Source of the DNA: Pomacea canaliculata
Taxonomy: Eukaryota > Mollusca > Gastropoda > Architaenioglossa > Ampullariidae
NCBI RefSeq assembly: GCF_003073045.1
Contig: NC_037595.1
Location: forward strand, 5,010,227-5,074,226
Direction: 5' to 3'
DNA: 64,000 nucleotides
Shown here piece by piece: positions 22,040 through 34,904 of the stretch. A model generated the notes under the pieces. That model did no database searches. It had not been told where the DNA came from and saw only the letters and a list, made by a program, of their open reading frames with translations. The position numbers and the translations under genes are program-made. Position 1 is the first letter of the stretch. Each line of letters opens with the position of its first letter.

Positions 22040-23555
22040 ATAACAGAGATACAGTCGGAACTAAAGACAGCTGGTTTGGTCACGATTATGAAAATCGGAC
22101 TCGCAAAACTGCTGGTATCTAAATGTCCTGATTTTTTCAACGTTCTCCTTACTTTTTTCATGGAGGTAAGCGGACTTTTCGAAAGATTGCGTGTTCGTGT
22201 TTGCGTGGAAATGTTGGGACATGTTTCTATTTTAGGAAAATGCCTTTTTACTTTTGCATGGCTAAAGTATCGGAAATGACTGCTGGACACGGCCTTTCAT
22301 CAGACTGTTATGATATTGTGGCAAATTCTGCCTTCAGAATAATTAATGTTGTTGTTTGGGAACCATTAGGACAATTAATTAAACATTAATTAATGTACAT
22401 AATACTTAAGGTAAACTTAATGACATTTCGACTATCTGACTATTTTAATTACTGATTATTGGCCTTCTTAATTGTTGTTGTTTTTGAGATCATTCCTGTT
22501 GTTATTTTCCTTAAGTATACTCTCTAGAAGCTTCAGCAAATGTTAAATGAACTCTAAGCTGAAAGTGGTATTTTCAGAACATTATTTTCAAACCACACAC
22601 AAACTCACGGTGTACACGACACTAATAAAATACTGTTGCATGTCTTCTGTACAGTAACGGCATACGTTTGCAAAAGTTCCATTACTTGTTTGTTTTTTTT
22701 AATGTAAGTTCGCTAAACTATCCATCCATCCCTGAAGGTAACATTTATATTCCTCGCTTGTACTTGCGAAGCTTGATGCACTCTTAATTCATCTGCACTT
22801 ATGTTTTGCTCATCAATGTGTCGTGATGTGTCTGTACGCCCAGTGTCATGTGGACGCTGTCTACTGATAAGAGCTGTCACTAGTCACGTGGCGCAAGCAT
22901 GGGACTGCTCTCAAGCTCCAATAATCCGGCAAAGCAAAGCTTTACAGACCTTGATACACAGACCATCAACATTGCAAGACATTACATAGCTAAATTCTTG
23001 CCTCTCGCTTGTGCAACCGTATACAAATGCCAGGAAAACGTGCAGGAGTGGGATCATTTTACGGCAAAGAGACATGTACACAGGCTTTCCCTTAAGTGGG
23101 AGCTTCACGAAAATAATTCCTAGCAGCTTTTGAAGCGAATAAAGGAAGAACATTGATCCCGTATATGCTAAATTCTGTTCTTCTACACTTGACTTTAAAA
23201 CTCTTGTTAAATAATGTCGTGGTCATATTCATCTTCTTACACACTTTTCTTAGATTATTCTAACTTCTTTATCTATTTCTTCCCTTTGTTGTTTGTTTGT
23301 TTTCTTTTATTTTGCTTCTTTTCAAAATTGTTTTATCACAACCTGCACTTTACACAGTGATGGCAGGCGAGACAGAGATCAAGATAAGGGGAAAGAACTA
23401 AAAAAGGATTAAGGAGAAAGTGGTAGGTACACTGTGATTTAGAAAGGGGGAGAGGTTAATAGACCAACACTGTACAGTTGTACACTGACCAACACTTCAC
23501 AATCAAACATGCTCATCAAACATCAAGCTGAATTCAACGCGGGCGAGGAATTATA
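22040..23555. other. intergenic between B and C, no gene seen
   Basis: No coding or RNA signal recognised. Short open frames on both strands (22030-22389, 22801-23153) show no conserved pattern and are treated as chance. Confidence 0.4.
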
Positions 23556-23626
23556 ACCATTGTTTAATTGTCATGTTTTTGATAACGAGTCCATTTGGAA
23601 GTCCCGAGAGACATCACGTGATCTGA

Positions 23627-25033
23627 TTACTTAGATGTAACAGCTTTGTCGCATGGGAAAAGGTGGACAAGATACTGCAGACTGAAAAAAAAAAATGGAA
23701 TTATTATATGATCAGTACTCCCTCACTGGTCAGAAGCTCTATGTGCTACAATTCCTCTCCCTCCATCCCTCTGACCGTAGTTATGAAGCATATGTAATGT
23801 TACCCCAGGGTTATCCATAAAACGGAATTATTACTGGGTTCTGTAATCTGAAACAAGCACTGTTCTATGAATTATGTTGATAATTTAGAGGTTTCTGTCG
23901 AATACGATCCAAGGTTAGAGCTACACAAGTCTTGCGACTGCTGTACTTACTGAGCATAGGAAAAGCAAACCCTGGGGTATGGGTAAACTTCTGGGATCAA
24001 ATTTATTTACCCAAGAGCATTCTTTCTACTAAGATCCTAGAGGTAAACCAAATATCTGCGGGCTCTGGAGGCTGCTTTATAACAGCGGACACAACACGCT
24101 TGTCCTTGATTTACCTGGGACGACGACCTACCTTCGCTTAGAAAAGAACCTCATCAGTTTTGGTACACTTTCTCAATCCCCTTCCCAACACACACACACA
24201 TTTCCATTTCCCTTAGCAGCTCTTGTCTAAAATCTCAGCAAACCTGCATTTCTACATTTTTAACAGTAATATGCACAATTTACAATTTACCAATCTACAT
24301 TACGTATTCTATTACAGTTCACTGTTTTATTCCCGATATCACTATTTCTATGACACACTAGTCCAGTCACTCTTTAAATTAAACAACTCTTCTTTCTATC
24401 CAGAACCCTCGGTAAGCAAAAGAACGATAACATTAGATAATAGACGCAAGCCTGCCCAACTAAGCATTCTCTCGCTTAGCAGCAAGGGCCGATGTGCAAG
24501 TGGCATGGCAGCAGGGAAATCTCTACAGCCTGGAGATACGAAAACACACAACTTACGATTTGCAGACGAAGGGACAGCCGCTGTGCAGGAAGTTTTCGGC
24601 GACGGTTTCGCCCTGCAGCACACTGTGACACACTCCCTCACATTGTGTCTCCGTGTCGTCTGTTCCGATCCTTGTTGTCACGCCGCACACGGTCGTCTCC
24701 AGGGTTTTGAGGTCGAATAAACCTACCGAACGACAAGCCGCCATGTTGTCAGAACGGATATGTAAGCAGTGTATTTACAATATAAAAATAATGGAATATT
24801 ATGTAGTTAGTGCTCAGATACAACAGTGTCTGCATCAACACATAGCTAATTAGTGCTCGCTTTTACTGCATTTTTCTTCTGTCATAGCTCAGGTAACTGG
24901 CAACATACAGTAAAAACTACACAATTTCATTTTTACCAAGTACGTCTAAATCCTCCAAGAACAAGCGCTTTTGTTGATCTTTGGGTGCGGCGTGAACCAG
25001 AGCCACAAGAAGAAGACACAGGACGACCTTCAT
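23627..25033 (-). CDS. gene C: six-Cys secreted hairpin-like peptide
   Basis: Exons on the minus strand: 25033-24937, 24722-24557 and 23681-23627, phases 1 and 2, about 105 residues. Signal peptide MKVVLCLLLVALVHA, propeptide APKDQQKR, mature peptide of about 82 residues starting LFLEDLDVL. The core has TTVCG, CEGVC, CPFVC and, in exon 4, SLQYLVHLFPC with tail DKAVTSK. Spacing is C-x14-C-x3-C-x17-C-x3-C-x11-C, as in D and H. The 5' UTR part of exon 2 begins at 25055. A poly(A) signal AATTAAA (minus) lies at 23563-23569. Exon 4 and its flank are duplicated at 26690-26960 (gene D), showing that C and D are tandem copies. Function unknown. Confidence 0.85.
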
Positions 25034-25498
25034 CGTGAGGTTGGTAGGCACTAGGCTATGAGAAATAAAGGGAGAAACCTGTGATAGATGAGAATAAGAT
25101 TGTTATGGTTTGACGCCTTTATGATCTCATGTTAATGTGGGGGAATGGGGAGAGGTTAGGAGGATAGTTGCATTACCTTCTTACATTAAAATAATAAGGA
25201 GAGATTGCGGGAATACCCTGGAATGTTGATTTCAAAATTGTGGACAGAGTCAGATATGTGTATAATAATACACGAATATATAAATTTTGTACAGCCATTT
25301 TATAAAGATGTATTTATTTGTTTCGGAGGAAGACATACATTCCATCACATTTATATCATTTTAGTTTAAAACTTAGCATCAATATCAGCACCAATTACTC
25401 CATTACATCTTTTGTCTAAAATTTCGGACACACTTTTACCCTGAATGCACAGGCACTTGCTAGTTCATAAACATGTTTAGTTAAACCTAAATTCTTAC

Positions 25499-25558
25499 CA
25501 GACAGATGGAGTAGTGTTTCCTGGTTGTTTCACTCTTGATCTTTATAGGGAGAAGTCG
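25499..25558 (-). promoter_or_regulatory. gene C core promoter and non-coding exon 1
   Basis: Minus-strand CCCTATAAAG (25551-25560) followed by a leader ending at a donor (GTCTG then GTAAGA; exon end 25499). Sequence upstream of the TATA box, about 25570-25770, resembles that upstream of gene D. Confidence 0.65.
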
Positions 25559-25939
25559 AGATAACAAGATAAACTCTGATGCAACATCTATTACAACAAT
25601 CCCCTACATTCACCGACACATCCTTTTTTTGTTCTCCCTTCAGAGCGATGGGGAGAGAGGTTGGGTACTAAGTCGAATTCTGACATGCACGACAGGTAAA
25701 GAGCCCAGTAACCTGTACATTGTCTGCCAAACATCGTGATCTGCGTGTGTTTGTAGAGGAGGGGAAGTGCATGCGTTAAAGGGGGAGGGACTTTGACTGC
25801 CACTGCTGTAGCTGAGGTTACTAGACATCTATTTTACGACAGGCTATTGTCACTAGAAAAATTTTTTTTTTTTTTTGGTACCGCATGAAGAGGTAATCTC
25901 TCACAAAATGAGAACAACTCTCGACGCAAGAGTATTTAC

Positions 25940-26079
25940 GATCTGCACTCAATGGGACAGGATTCGTTCACCTGCCCTTTCGCCCATCAGAATGGTGCAT
26001 GTGGAATGCAGCGCGAAACGCCTGGTCGGTGGATTCATCGCCAAGCTGGTGAGCCAGATGTGTCTGAGGTCGAGCAGAT
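25940..26079 (-). pseudogene. relic exon 3 of a four-Cys (A/B-type) copy
   Basis: The minus strand matches exon 3 of gene B along its length (NLLDL start, ILMGE segment, and the GTGCAGATCGTAA end), but the acceptor is lost and the frame is broken several times. No partner exons were found nearby. It shows that A/B-type copies once existed among the six-Cys genes. Confidence 0.7.
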
Positions 26080-26772
26080 TTGCGAGATGCAAATGAGAAA
26101 TGTATAATATGCTTTTAACCTGTCGAATCAAACTACTGTACCAAGCGAACTTGATAGCTCCTGCTCAGCTTCGCCAACTTTACTGTTTCTGAATTTTGAA
26201 AGATAATACTAAATTTGAAAGCTGTCGCTAAATGGTAGGTCTTAAATTAAACAACCCTGTCAGATGTTTATGTATTTAGCAATGAGATTGCAAGCTTGTT
26301 CTAACTTTAATGAATTTAGTACCCCATACCTGATCTGATCGATCCTAACAGGTTATGATCCTCACAGCCATAAAACTGTACAGCAATCACATCTGATGAT
26401 CATATCGACCTTTCTGTCGTGTTCATGCTTATCTTATTTGCAATCCTTCACCTTTCTTAGAATGTGATTATTTTGTCACAATGTGTATTAAATCTCATTA
26501 TGCGTTCATTTAGCTCTCATGTTGACTAAGTACTGACACTTGTACTTAGAGAAGAATTGTGTGTGTGTATACTTTAGAGTAGAAGGCTGTAATTTAAATG
26601 ATTGAGCGTCTTTTTGTAGCATTGTGGGTTGAAATAACGGTTTATAATTCTTATGATACGTTTGCAAAACACAACAAGTGCGAGAATTTGCAATCAAGTT
26701 TTATTGTCTATTATACAAGTAAACCGCTGAAAAGCCCAACTGAAAGTCCTCAGACACCACGTGACCTGATTA

Positions 26773-27750
26773 CTAAGCAGCAGGAGTGCTACATGGGAAC
26801 ATATGGACCAGATACTGCAAACTGAAAAATAAAAATGGGTTAAGTGAATTCTGGAAAATCATATGCCTCTCCATCACCAACACTTTTCACCTCATCTCCT
26901 TTACCTCTTCCCTTCACCTCACGCCCCACTGCGACTAGAGCTATGAAGCAAATGGTCATGTTACCCTAGGGTTCACTATTTGACCTGAAGACAATATGAC
27001 AGTTCACTATTTCTTGTCGGATCCTATTACAACTGCTTAGAAACCCGTTTATCTCCATTTTACACAAGAAAATAGACCAAAAGACCAATGTAAAGGTGGT
27101 ATGTAACTAGGTGCTCATTTCTGCGTGGGCATGGAAACGTGAGGGTAGCTACTTACGATCTGCAGACTAAGGGGCAGCCGCTGTGGAGGAAGTTTTCGGC
27201 GACGGTTTCCCCCTGCAGCACACTGTGACACACTCCCTCACATTGCGTCTCCGTGTCGTCTCCTCCGATTCTTGATGTGATGCCGCACACGGTGGTCTCA
27301 ATGGTTTTGGTGTCGAACAAGCCTGAAGGATGATAAACCACCAACGATGTGTCAGCAACAGAAATGCAAACCGAATGTGGTACAGTCCAGGGGTAATGGG
27401 CTATTTAATTAATTAGCGCACGCTCGCGCGCGCACACATACACACACACGTTATTCAGGGAAAATAACTGCACCATACACATCGTTAGCTTCCTCCCCTC
27501 CTCAATCAATATTTTGTTTTAAAAACTTTCACAGTCATTTTCCCCTTTTGTTTTTGCCTGGTGACTTCATTTTTTTAATTTTTTTCTTTCTTTTGTCTGT
27601 TCACGTTTTCTCTTTCTTTAAAGGTTTGGGCACGCTTCAATGAATGAGACTTTTTTTATTACCTAATACATCAAACTCCTCCAAGAACAAACGCTTTTCT
27701 TGATCAGCGTAGACCACTGCCACAAGAAGGAGACACAGAACGATCTTCAT
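26773..27750 (-). CDS. gene D: six-Cys secreted hairpin-like peptide
   Basis: Exons on the minus strand: 27750-27663, 27322-27157 and 26821-26773, phases 1 and 2, about 100 residues. Signal peptide MKIVLCLLLVAVVYA, very short propeptide DQEKR, mature peptide of about 80 residues starting LFLEEFDVL. The core has TTVCG, CEGVC, CPLVC and exon 4 SLQYLVHMFPC with tail STPAA. Cysteine spacing is identical to gene C. The UTR part of exon 2 begins at 27772; the poly(A) signal AATAAA (minus) is at 26700-26705. It is the outermost leftward gene; gene E, 2.4 kb away, points the other way. Function unknown. Confidence 0.85.
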
Positions 27751-28133
27751 GATGAAGCTTGGGTGAGTGGCGCTAGTATGGAAAAAATAAACGGTCAAAG
27801 TTTTTATGCAAACGGCAAGAAAGGAGGTTCATTTTTTGCTTTGGGAATCTACTAACTCATGTGCACGCATAACAGGTTTCAACAATACGTTTGTACTAGC
27901 AGCTACAGTATAATATAGAATCTGGTTTATGTGTCCTGATTTCGGTGCTTGGTACAATCATTCAAATGCATCTTATTACAGAAGTAATCGATGTTTTCCA
28001 GATGCTCATTTATAGTAGACTTCAATCTAAAGTTATGAAATTAGAACAGCCTAATTAAATGTTGACACAATTACAAACTCTGACCCTGCATAAAGAACAG
28101 TTTAATTGAGCCTAAGATCTTACCAGATGGGGT

Positions 28134-28174
28134 AGAATAGACGGACCTAGCTGTTTGTGCCAACGATTTTATAG
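28134..28174 (-). promoter_or_regulatory. gene D core promoter and non-coding exon 1
   Basis: Minus-strand CTATAAAATC (TATA at 28167-28174) followed by a leader ending at a donor (ATCTG then GTAAGA; exon end 28134). Confidence 0.65.
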
Positions 28175-28419
28175 GGTGATAAAGATAAAAAAAACTCAAA
28201 GTCCATCACGACGACCACCTTACGCCATGAACAGCTGTGTTTTTTCTCGTCCTTTAGGGGCAACAGCAAAACTCTGACGTGCATGACTTACTAAGACTTT
28301 CAGTCATCTGCACATTCGTCTGCTATATGTCTTCTAAGTGTGTTTGTAGACGAGGTGAACGAATGAAGAATGTGTTGTTTGTTCTAGCTGTGTACTAGAT
28401 GTATACTACCTTAACACTT

Positions 28420-29380
28420 TCGCAGTCGCTATATCGCCAATAAAGGACAATACTTTTTAATATAAAAACGACCATATTTTTTTTCCCAAAATGTGTATTG
28501 TCCGTAGAGGTACTGAGCATCCTTTCAGCCTTGAACTAGAAGTCCACGAATACGATATTGCTACAACAGTGAAAATAAAAAAAAAATCTAGACCTAATAA
28601 TAAACGACTTTTCCAACCTGTTTAGCATCTTACTTTTCATTACCCCATGTCATAATCCAGATCGCTTTTAATCACGATTCTGGTGTCTCTGCTTATGTAA
28701 AGCTATTAATAATGTGGTTGAACGTCCTGTAAAACCCAAGTCTTCATTTCCTAATCGTATCTCACAAAGATAAAAGAAAAGAGATCATCAAGATGGTTGC
28801 TCTCAGTGTGGACAAATTGATATGATCCCCAAGGTCTCAGTAAAAATGAGCATGTTTTCGTGAAAAAGTGTCCTTAATTAAAAGACACTTCTGAATTGAC
28901 AGTAGCTTACGACTCAGTATAAATCTTGCTGTACCCCTGGGCTCTTCTAACATACATGAGATGCCCTCTTATGTCATGATTACACTTACTAATGCTAGCA
29001 AAATAACTTATTCACTCTGACTTATCTATCTGAGAGCATATTAATCAGTCAGAAGTTCGCGCAATGTTTAACAACAACAATAATCATAATAAGGTAGATT
29101 ATAAAGCACATAATCACGATCATGAAAGACCATGTATTCAAAACCTCTGTTTAAGTTGAGTACAGGAAGGAACAGAGATATGGGAACGATGAGGATGAAG
29201 TAGAAGACAGAGACCACACAAAGTTAACAGTGATTACAAACAAGGGCAAGGTATATGAGGAGGGCAGACTAAAATCAAAACGAAAAGGAAACACTTTCAA
29301 ACCATCATGCAATCTAGCCCAGACTGTCACATTTTAATTCCACTCTCAGTAGAGAGACTTGAAACTTCTATGAAGGGGTG
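28420..29380. other. divergence point of the cluster, no gene seen
   Basis: This region separates leftward A-D from rightward E-L. AT-rich, no coding pattern. A TATA-like GTATATAAAA at about 29383-29392 (plus) could serve the rightward copies, but no first exon was confirmed. Confidence 0.35.
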
Positions 29381-29724
29381 TGTATATAAAATCTGACGAC
29401 AGATTCCACTTTATTACGACTTGCAAACAATGTACCATATTATGCACTGCAGCAGATTATAGTGAGAATGGAAAGTTTTGGGTGTTGTCCTTAAGGAACG
29501 AGACTTACTAATGAAACTAGACAATGTGCATCGACTTCTGAAAACTTCTTCATGGTCACACTATGTCAAGTATAGTTCAGCTGAAGTGTGAAGCAGCACA
29601 CAAGATTCACAGAATGAAAGTAAGTTAGTAAGACGAAACATGTCTTGGAGACAGTGAGTGCCAATGGTTTCTAAAGTTAAAAGAAAAGACGGATGAAACG
29701 AAAATATCTGTTTTTCTCTTTCAG

Positions 29725-29820
29725 CCACCCTCTGTACCAGGAACCTCCAACCTCCGCAATGAAAGATTTCCTGAGGGGTTGTTGTTCTCCTTGCTGTCAT
29801 GCACGCTGGTCCCAAAGACA
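29725..29820 (+). pseudogene. relic exon 2 (copy of gene E exon 2)
   Basis: Begins after a TTTCAG acceptor and matches gene E exon 2 through the 5' UTR (CACCCTCTGTACCAGGAACC against CCCCTCTGCACCAGAAACC), the ATG (29759) and the start MK.FL, then decays. No exon 3 or 4 partner was identified. Frames on either strand here are chance. Confidence 0.65.
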
Positions 29821-30598
29821 AGTGCAGGCCAGAGTGTCTCGTAGTGAGTCTAGTAGTGCTGGACTCCTCGTGTCTCAGGGATTCAGTTCTACATCCCAAC
29901 ATTGTATAATATGTCTGCCCCAGTTCAAGAGTAAAATGAGCAGACCAACCACAGCATCATCAACACGACACTTGAGTCTTGTAATGGTGGCAAAGCTAGT
30001 TCCCCATTGCTTTCTGCGCCATGGAGGAGGTAAAAACTGACACTTAGCTACGGCAGGCTCCCCTAAAGTACAGTTCATTTCACGGCATCGTTGTTGCACA
30101 TATTTGCACTAGTTTTGAGGTCCATTGTTGACACACTATTGAAATAAATAGTATAATTATCCGTCTTATACCATGAATATCCCCCGAGTGAGTGTATTTT
30201 TGTCTGACCGTGCGTGTACACCTATTTTGGGTGTGTGCATCTCTCTCTCTTTCTTTTTATAACCGATAAGATCGGTTGCCAAGCCTGTTACTATCTAAGC
30301 TTCTCGCAGCAGGGTATTGTTACTTGTTTTTAAACCCGAGTTCTGTTTCCTCACCCTAACACACTTAAAATAAATAGCTGTGTGCTGCCGCTCTTGTTGT
30401 CACCATTCTCATTTCGTAAGATCTTTGCGTAAGTCGTTAGTACAATAAGAAACAGGTGGATGGGAGGTGTGTGTGTTAGTGTTGTTGCTCCCCTTGATAA
30501 CTAGCATATGAAGGGAATACGAAAGACTGGTAAAAGCTCTGTTTTTTCTGTTTCAGCTCCCCTCTGCACCAGAAACCTTGATACCTCCAACGTTCATA

Positions 30599-31673
30599 AT
30601 GAAAGTTTTCCTGGTTGTCGTTCTTCTTGCTGTCGTTTGCAATGCTGTCAGAGATAAACGCTTTCTTCTGGATACAGTTGGTATAGCAAAGCATTAGCAG
30701 GTCACTTTTTCTAAAAAAAAAAGTAATTCAACCTACACTTGCATCTATATCAAAGCCAGCCTTAAATAATCACAAGACAAATGATGCATCCTTGAGAAGA
30801 GGACTCTGTTTTTTCCTTGGTTTTGTTTTTAAAGAGGGAAACGCCTTAAAACTTTTGTCATCGACTATTAAGATGAAGTAGTCCTAATGGCGGCAGAATT
30901 CACACTTATGTTTTTTCGTAGCTCCTGTCTGTAGTAGATTGTTTATGTTTATTTGTGCTTTTTATGTGGAAATAGTAGTTATTTATTTTTAGCTTTCGTA
31001 TTTGCACAACCATCTTCTTTCCGTGCAACATGGATGTACTGCATAGTCTTAGCAATAGAAACATGCCCATTGTTGCTCTACAGTAAAATATATTGTTCTG
31101 TTTGGGACTTGTGGGAGAGGGCGCCTACAAAAACAAACAGTGTTGTTTACATTGTTTTTCTCTACAGATCTCATCGAGAACAACCACCTGACGACTGTTG
31201 TGTGCCAGTTCCTGCGCGAAGGTGCGGAAGACAACAGCTTGCCAGCGCCGCTGTACCCAGGCGTTGTCAGGAGACTCGGAGGACATCGTTCAGCTGCGCC
31301 ATGACTGCCCCTCCATGTGCATGCAGTAAGCTTCGTCTGTATAGCTTATTTCAGTTCCCTCCTCTGGTGTAATTAATGAGTTTGTGCCTATCAGAGTAAA
31401 TGGCTATAAACATATATTTCATAGAAATCTCTAACATACAGGTTTACAATCTTGTCATGAAGTCAGCATGTAACTGACTATGTCCTGTACTTTTACGGAC
31501 AAAGCAGAGAAGAAGAATGAAATAAGTAGTTTAAAGAAGTTTCTTGTCAGACAAGTAAAAAGCTACCTTTTCATGAAGACATATAGAGCCAACCAGCCTT
31601 AACCATGTTTTTATTCGGTTTCAGCCTTCAAACTACTTATCAGATTCTCCATTGTAGCAGAATACACTTGTAA
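30599..31673 (+). pseudogene. gene E: divergent six-Cys paralogue, frame interrupted
   Basis: Exons 30599-30680, 31168-31325 and 31625-31673. Signal peptide MKVFLVVVLLAVVCNA, propeptide VRDKR, mature start FLLDTV. Exon 3 begins DLIENNHLTTVVC and later carries CQRRC and CPSMC; exon 4 reads HLQTTYQILHC with tail SRIHL. Although few residues match the other genes, C-x3-C-x17-C-x3-C-x11-C is kept exactly, which also identified exon 4. The frame is interrupted about once inside exon 3, so it looks broken or contains a sequencing error. UTR part of exon 2 begins at 30557. The promoter was not located. Most divergent member and first of the rightward group. Confidence 0.65.
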
Positions 31674-31689
31674 CCCTTGGATAAAGACT

Positions 31690-32725
31690 TGTCAACAGAC
31701 AGACCTGGTTCCTAAATTTGGCCTGCAAACGTACTAACGAATAAGATGTACGCGCTGTCACATTGTGCACACCAATACTTTTTGCTATTTCTTACCAGCT
31801 TATAGTAGCGTGTAAACAGTTCAAACATTAAAACAAAAGTCAAACAAATCCAAGGTGTCTAAGATGATGTAAGGACCGAGTCTTGAGTTTGAAAGAGTTC
31901 TAAGATAAGTAATGTAATGTGGTATCTCTCTCTCCCTCCTTTAACTGTGAGCGGTCGTTGTGTAGATATAATGAGATACAGCAATAGTGATATACGTGCG
32001 CCAGCTGGACCATCTGCTCTCAAGCTGACGCTCCCAAGGAATATACAACTAATTCATGAAAAAAAACCCGAAGACTGTGCATTATGCCACATACCTATCA
32101 TTCGTATCAGTCACGTACATTCATCACTGACTAAAATGAAGAGGCAGAAAGAAGACCGGTTGACTCACTCACTCACGTTTACAGCACGATATTCTTGCTC
32201 GTCTTGAACCTGAGTTTGTATGAGCATCCTCACTGTCGCTTAAAGCTTGCTGTTGGATAGATTAACAGAAAGAATTCTTTTCTAGAAACTTCACCTAAGA
32301 AACAAAACTACTATGGTGGCATCTACATCAATAGATTATCCAGCCTCACAAAATCAAAAGACAAATCAGATTTTGGCTAGCAAAATGATCAGACTTTTTT
32401 CTGCAAGTGGAAGATGCTCGAAAGCTTGTTTTTGATTGTTCGTCATACTTGGAGCTGAAATTCGGAGTCATAGACTATGTGAACATTTATTTATTTTTAG
32501 GTTAGCGGCAGCTGCAACTTTACACGATCTTTAACTCGCTGCGTAACTTGGGCCTATAAGCCTAGCTAGGCCCAGGTACAGTGTGTCCTGTGGGGCTAAG
32601 AGTAAAATGTATTAAATGTATTCCCTGTGCACTGTTGGGATTTCACTTGAAGAAGCGCATACATAAAAATCAGTTGTCATATTGTGTATACTATTTTTAT
32701 ATTCCGATATGTCAAGCTCGCAAAC
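31690..32725. other. no gene seen
   Basis: AT-rich flank of gene E. The plus frame at 31917-32207 has one CxxC but no family pattern and is not called. Confidence 0.35.
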
Positions 32726-32729
32726 ACGA

Positions 32730-32808
32730 AGACGTGTGGGACGTCTTGACCAGTAGCTCATCAGAGGTCATCTTGCTGCACTGATACTGTTCCTCCGTGT
32801 GGCTGCAG
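32730..32808 (+). pseudogene. relic exon 3, gene E type
   Basis: The sequence SSSEVILLH, then a stop, then YCSSVWLQ followed by GTACCC aligns base by base with the 3' half of gene E exon 3 (SGDSEDIVQLRHDCPSMCMQ then GTAAGC). Internal stop and lost cysteines; no flanking exons found. Confidence 0.5.
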
Positions 32809-33329
32809 TACCCTCCCGCTGCACTGAAACGAAACTTAGTTTCCCCCACAGATCCAACCTTATGATGTTATGCTTGAAGTGCTGCAGGGATGACAGGGCC
32901 ATAGTTGCTGTAATAATAGCAAAATTAAAGTTAGTGCTATAAACTCAGTTACTGATCTTACTATGTACTCGTAAAGCATAATACGTTGCAAAACCTTAGA
33001 TACAACATTATCTGAATAAAGACATCTTTGGAAAACAATACTGGCATGCCAAAAATAATGCTATCGCTGTATTTTAATGATAAGATACTGCTGTCAGGCT
33101 GGTCTAGAGACTTAAAGAAATGGTCTCCATAAATAATATTTTCTATGAAAAAACGTCTTTTTGACCCTTGACCCTATATCACATGCCCTTTGTAAAACCA
33201 GCTCAAGGGCACTGCTTCATGGGTAACTTTACATCATTAACTAGGTACTTTGGTCATGCACTTTTATAGGTTACAGAATTCGAGCTTTATATTGTTATTG
33301 TCATTAATGTTGAATCTTATGTCGACGTC

Positions 33330-33406
33330 GACAGGTTATCGAACTGGTAATCACAGTCAGCCATTCCGATAGAAGTTGACAGGCTATCCAATCGGTAATC
33401 ACAGTC
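33330..33406. repeat. spaced direct repeat, 29 bp
   Basis: 33330-33358 and 33378-33406 share 26 of 29 bases (period 48 bp). The first copy is preceded by the palindrome GTCGACGTCGAC. Confidence 0.6.
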
Positions 33407-34154
33407 CTGTGTATTGTAATCCACGCCATGTAATCCATGGGTGAGTGCCCTGAGGGGCTATGGGCACCATGAAGGAAGTCACCCCATACAGAGCCCCACT
33501 TGATTGTACATTTGATGCAAAAAGCCACTTGGAAGGTAACTCATCGCTTCTCTAAATTCTCTCTTTGACCTTTGAGCTGTAAGGAAACAAGGCACGTGCA
33601 CTTCGCTCCCACGACATGTCTTGGAATTCCGCGTTTTTCTGAACAGTGCCCACCACGTGCCTTTTATTCTCGGTCAGGTGAAAGCTATTTTTGACGTATG
33701 TAAAAACAAAAAAAAGTCACAAAACTTATATTTCTTTAACTACATTATATCGTGGTACAGGACAAAGAACGGTCAGAGAATAAAAAGAAAAAATATTCAT
33801 AAAACTTGGAGCCAATGAAGACTTTCTTTATAGTTATTTTCATCACCACTGCACGCAGTGGTCTATTTTCGGTTATCTCCTTCGATTGTATTTTTTCTCA
33901 AGGTTGTCGTGACTTAGAAAGTCACGTTTTTCATCACGTGGTTTGTTGTTGGGATCAGGTTATTTTTTTCCTAGCTGTGGACATACTGTGAAAACAGCAT
34001 CATCTTGTCTCTTGACGACATAAGTGTAGTCGTAGTTTTTCGTTTATATTTATATATATATACACACACAAAAGCTTGTCTGCCCATAAATGTCTCTTCA
34101 CTCATACTTTTCTCTGTCCACTTATACTTCTTTACCTACATGCCATACTGGCTC

Positions 34155-34335
34155 TATCTGTTAATACTATTTGCTGTATAGACACATATCACTGTCGGAC
34201 AATACTATCTACCATATAGACATACCTGTGTCAGACAATATTATCTGCCATATAGACCTATACCTCTGTCGGATAGTGCTATCTTCAATACAGACCCATA
34301 CCTCTGTCGGACAATACTGTCTGCCCATATTTGCC
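34155..34335. repeat. minisatellite, about 50-bp unit
   Basis: About four imperfect copies of a unit containing CTGTCGGACAATACTATCT and CATATAGACATA. Confidence 0.7.
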
Positions 34336-34852
34336 CAAATCTTCGATTAGTTTAGGGTTACCGAAACCAGCGACTTCAAAACCATCTCCTGGGCTTGTGT
34401 CTTATCAGAAAAGACAACTTTTTCTTTAGACATGACCTTTGCACTTCTCTACCCACACGGCTATAAGTAGATGTAATTTTTTCACCTTTTTTTAGCCTCT
34501 CAATACATCAACACCTACCCACACTCAGGTGCATGCACGCACGCTCACACACACACACAGAGTCACGAATGAACCAACACAAATATTTTAGAACAATCTA
34601 CATTTTATATTTTATTAACTTTATTTCGTGTTTATCTTTTTTTCCGTATACATCTATACATACAACGAAGTACAGTGTCTATGTCTCTGTATAGCCTTAC
34701 GATGTCCCTATGCGAATTCATTATCTCTGTTTTTATTAACTGCTTTTGAGACCAGCATCCATTATTATTAGTATGTCTTTTTTTTTAGTAAAGTGCTTTG
34801 ATCCCACCTTTAACGGTGGGAAAAAATCCTATAAAAATCAATTATTGTTGTT

Positions 34853-34902
<50 letters not shown>
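34853..34902. repeat. (ATC)n microsatellite
   Basis: An uninterrupted run of about 16 ATC/TCA triplets; it reads as poly-Ser in one frame, which is not a gene. Confidence 0.95.
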
Positions 34903-34903
<1 letters not shown>

Positions 34904-34904
34904 T

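Noticed and set aside
23800-23850. Alternative exon 4 for gene C (LQNPVIIPFYG)
   Set aside because: The exon at 23681-23627 has the cysteine at the correct spacing and a duplicate in gene D.
29693-30040. ORF of 115 codons covering the exon 2 relic
   Set aside because: The frame disagrees with the family's signal peptide and runs through intron-like sequence.
31355-31375. Possible exon 4 for gene E (short frame ending WCN) after a TTTCAG
   Set aside because: The intron would be only 29 nt; the exon at 31625 has a proper acceptor and restores the x11 cysteine spacing.
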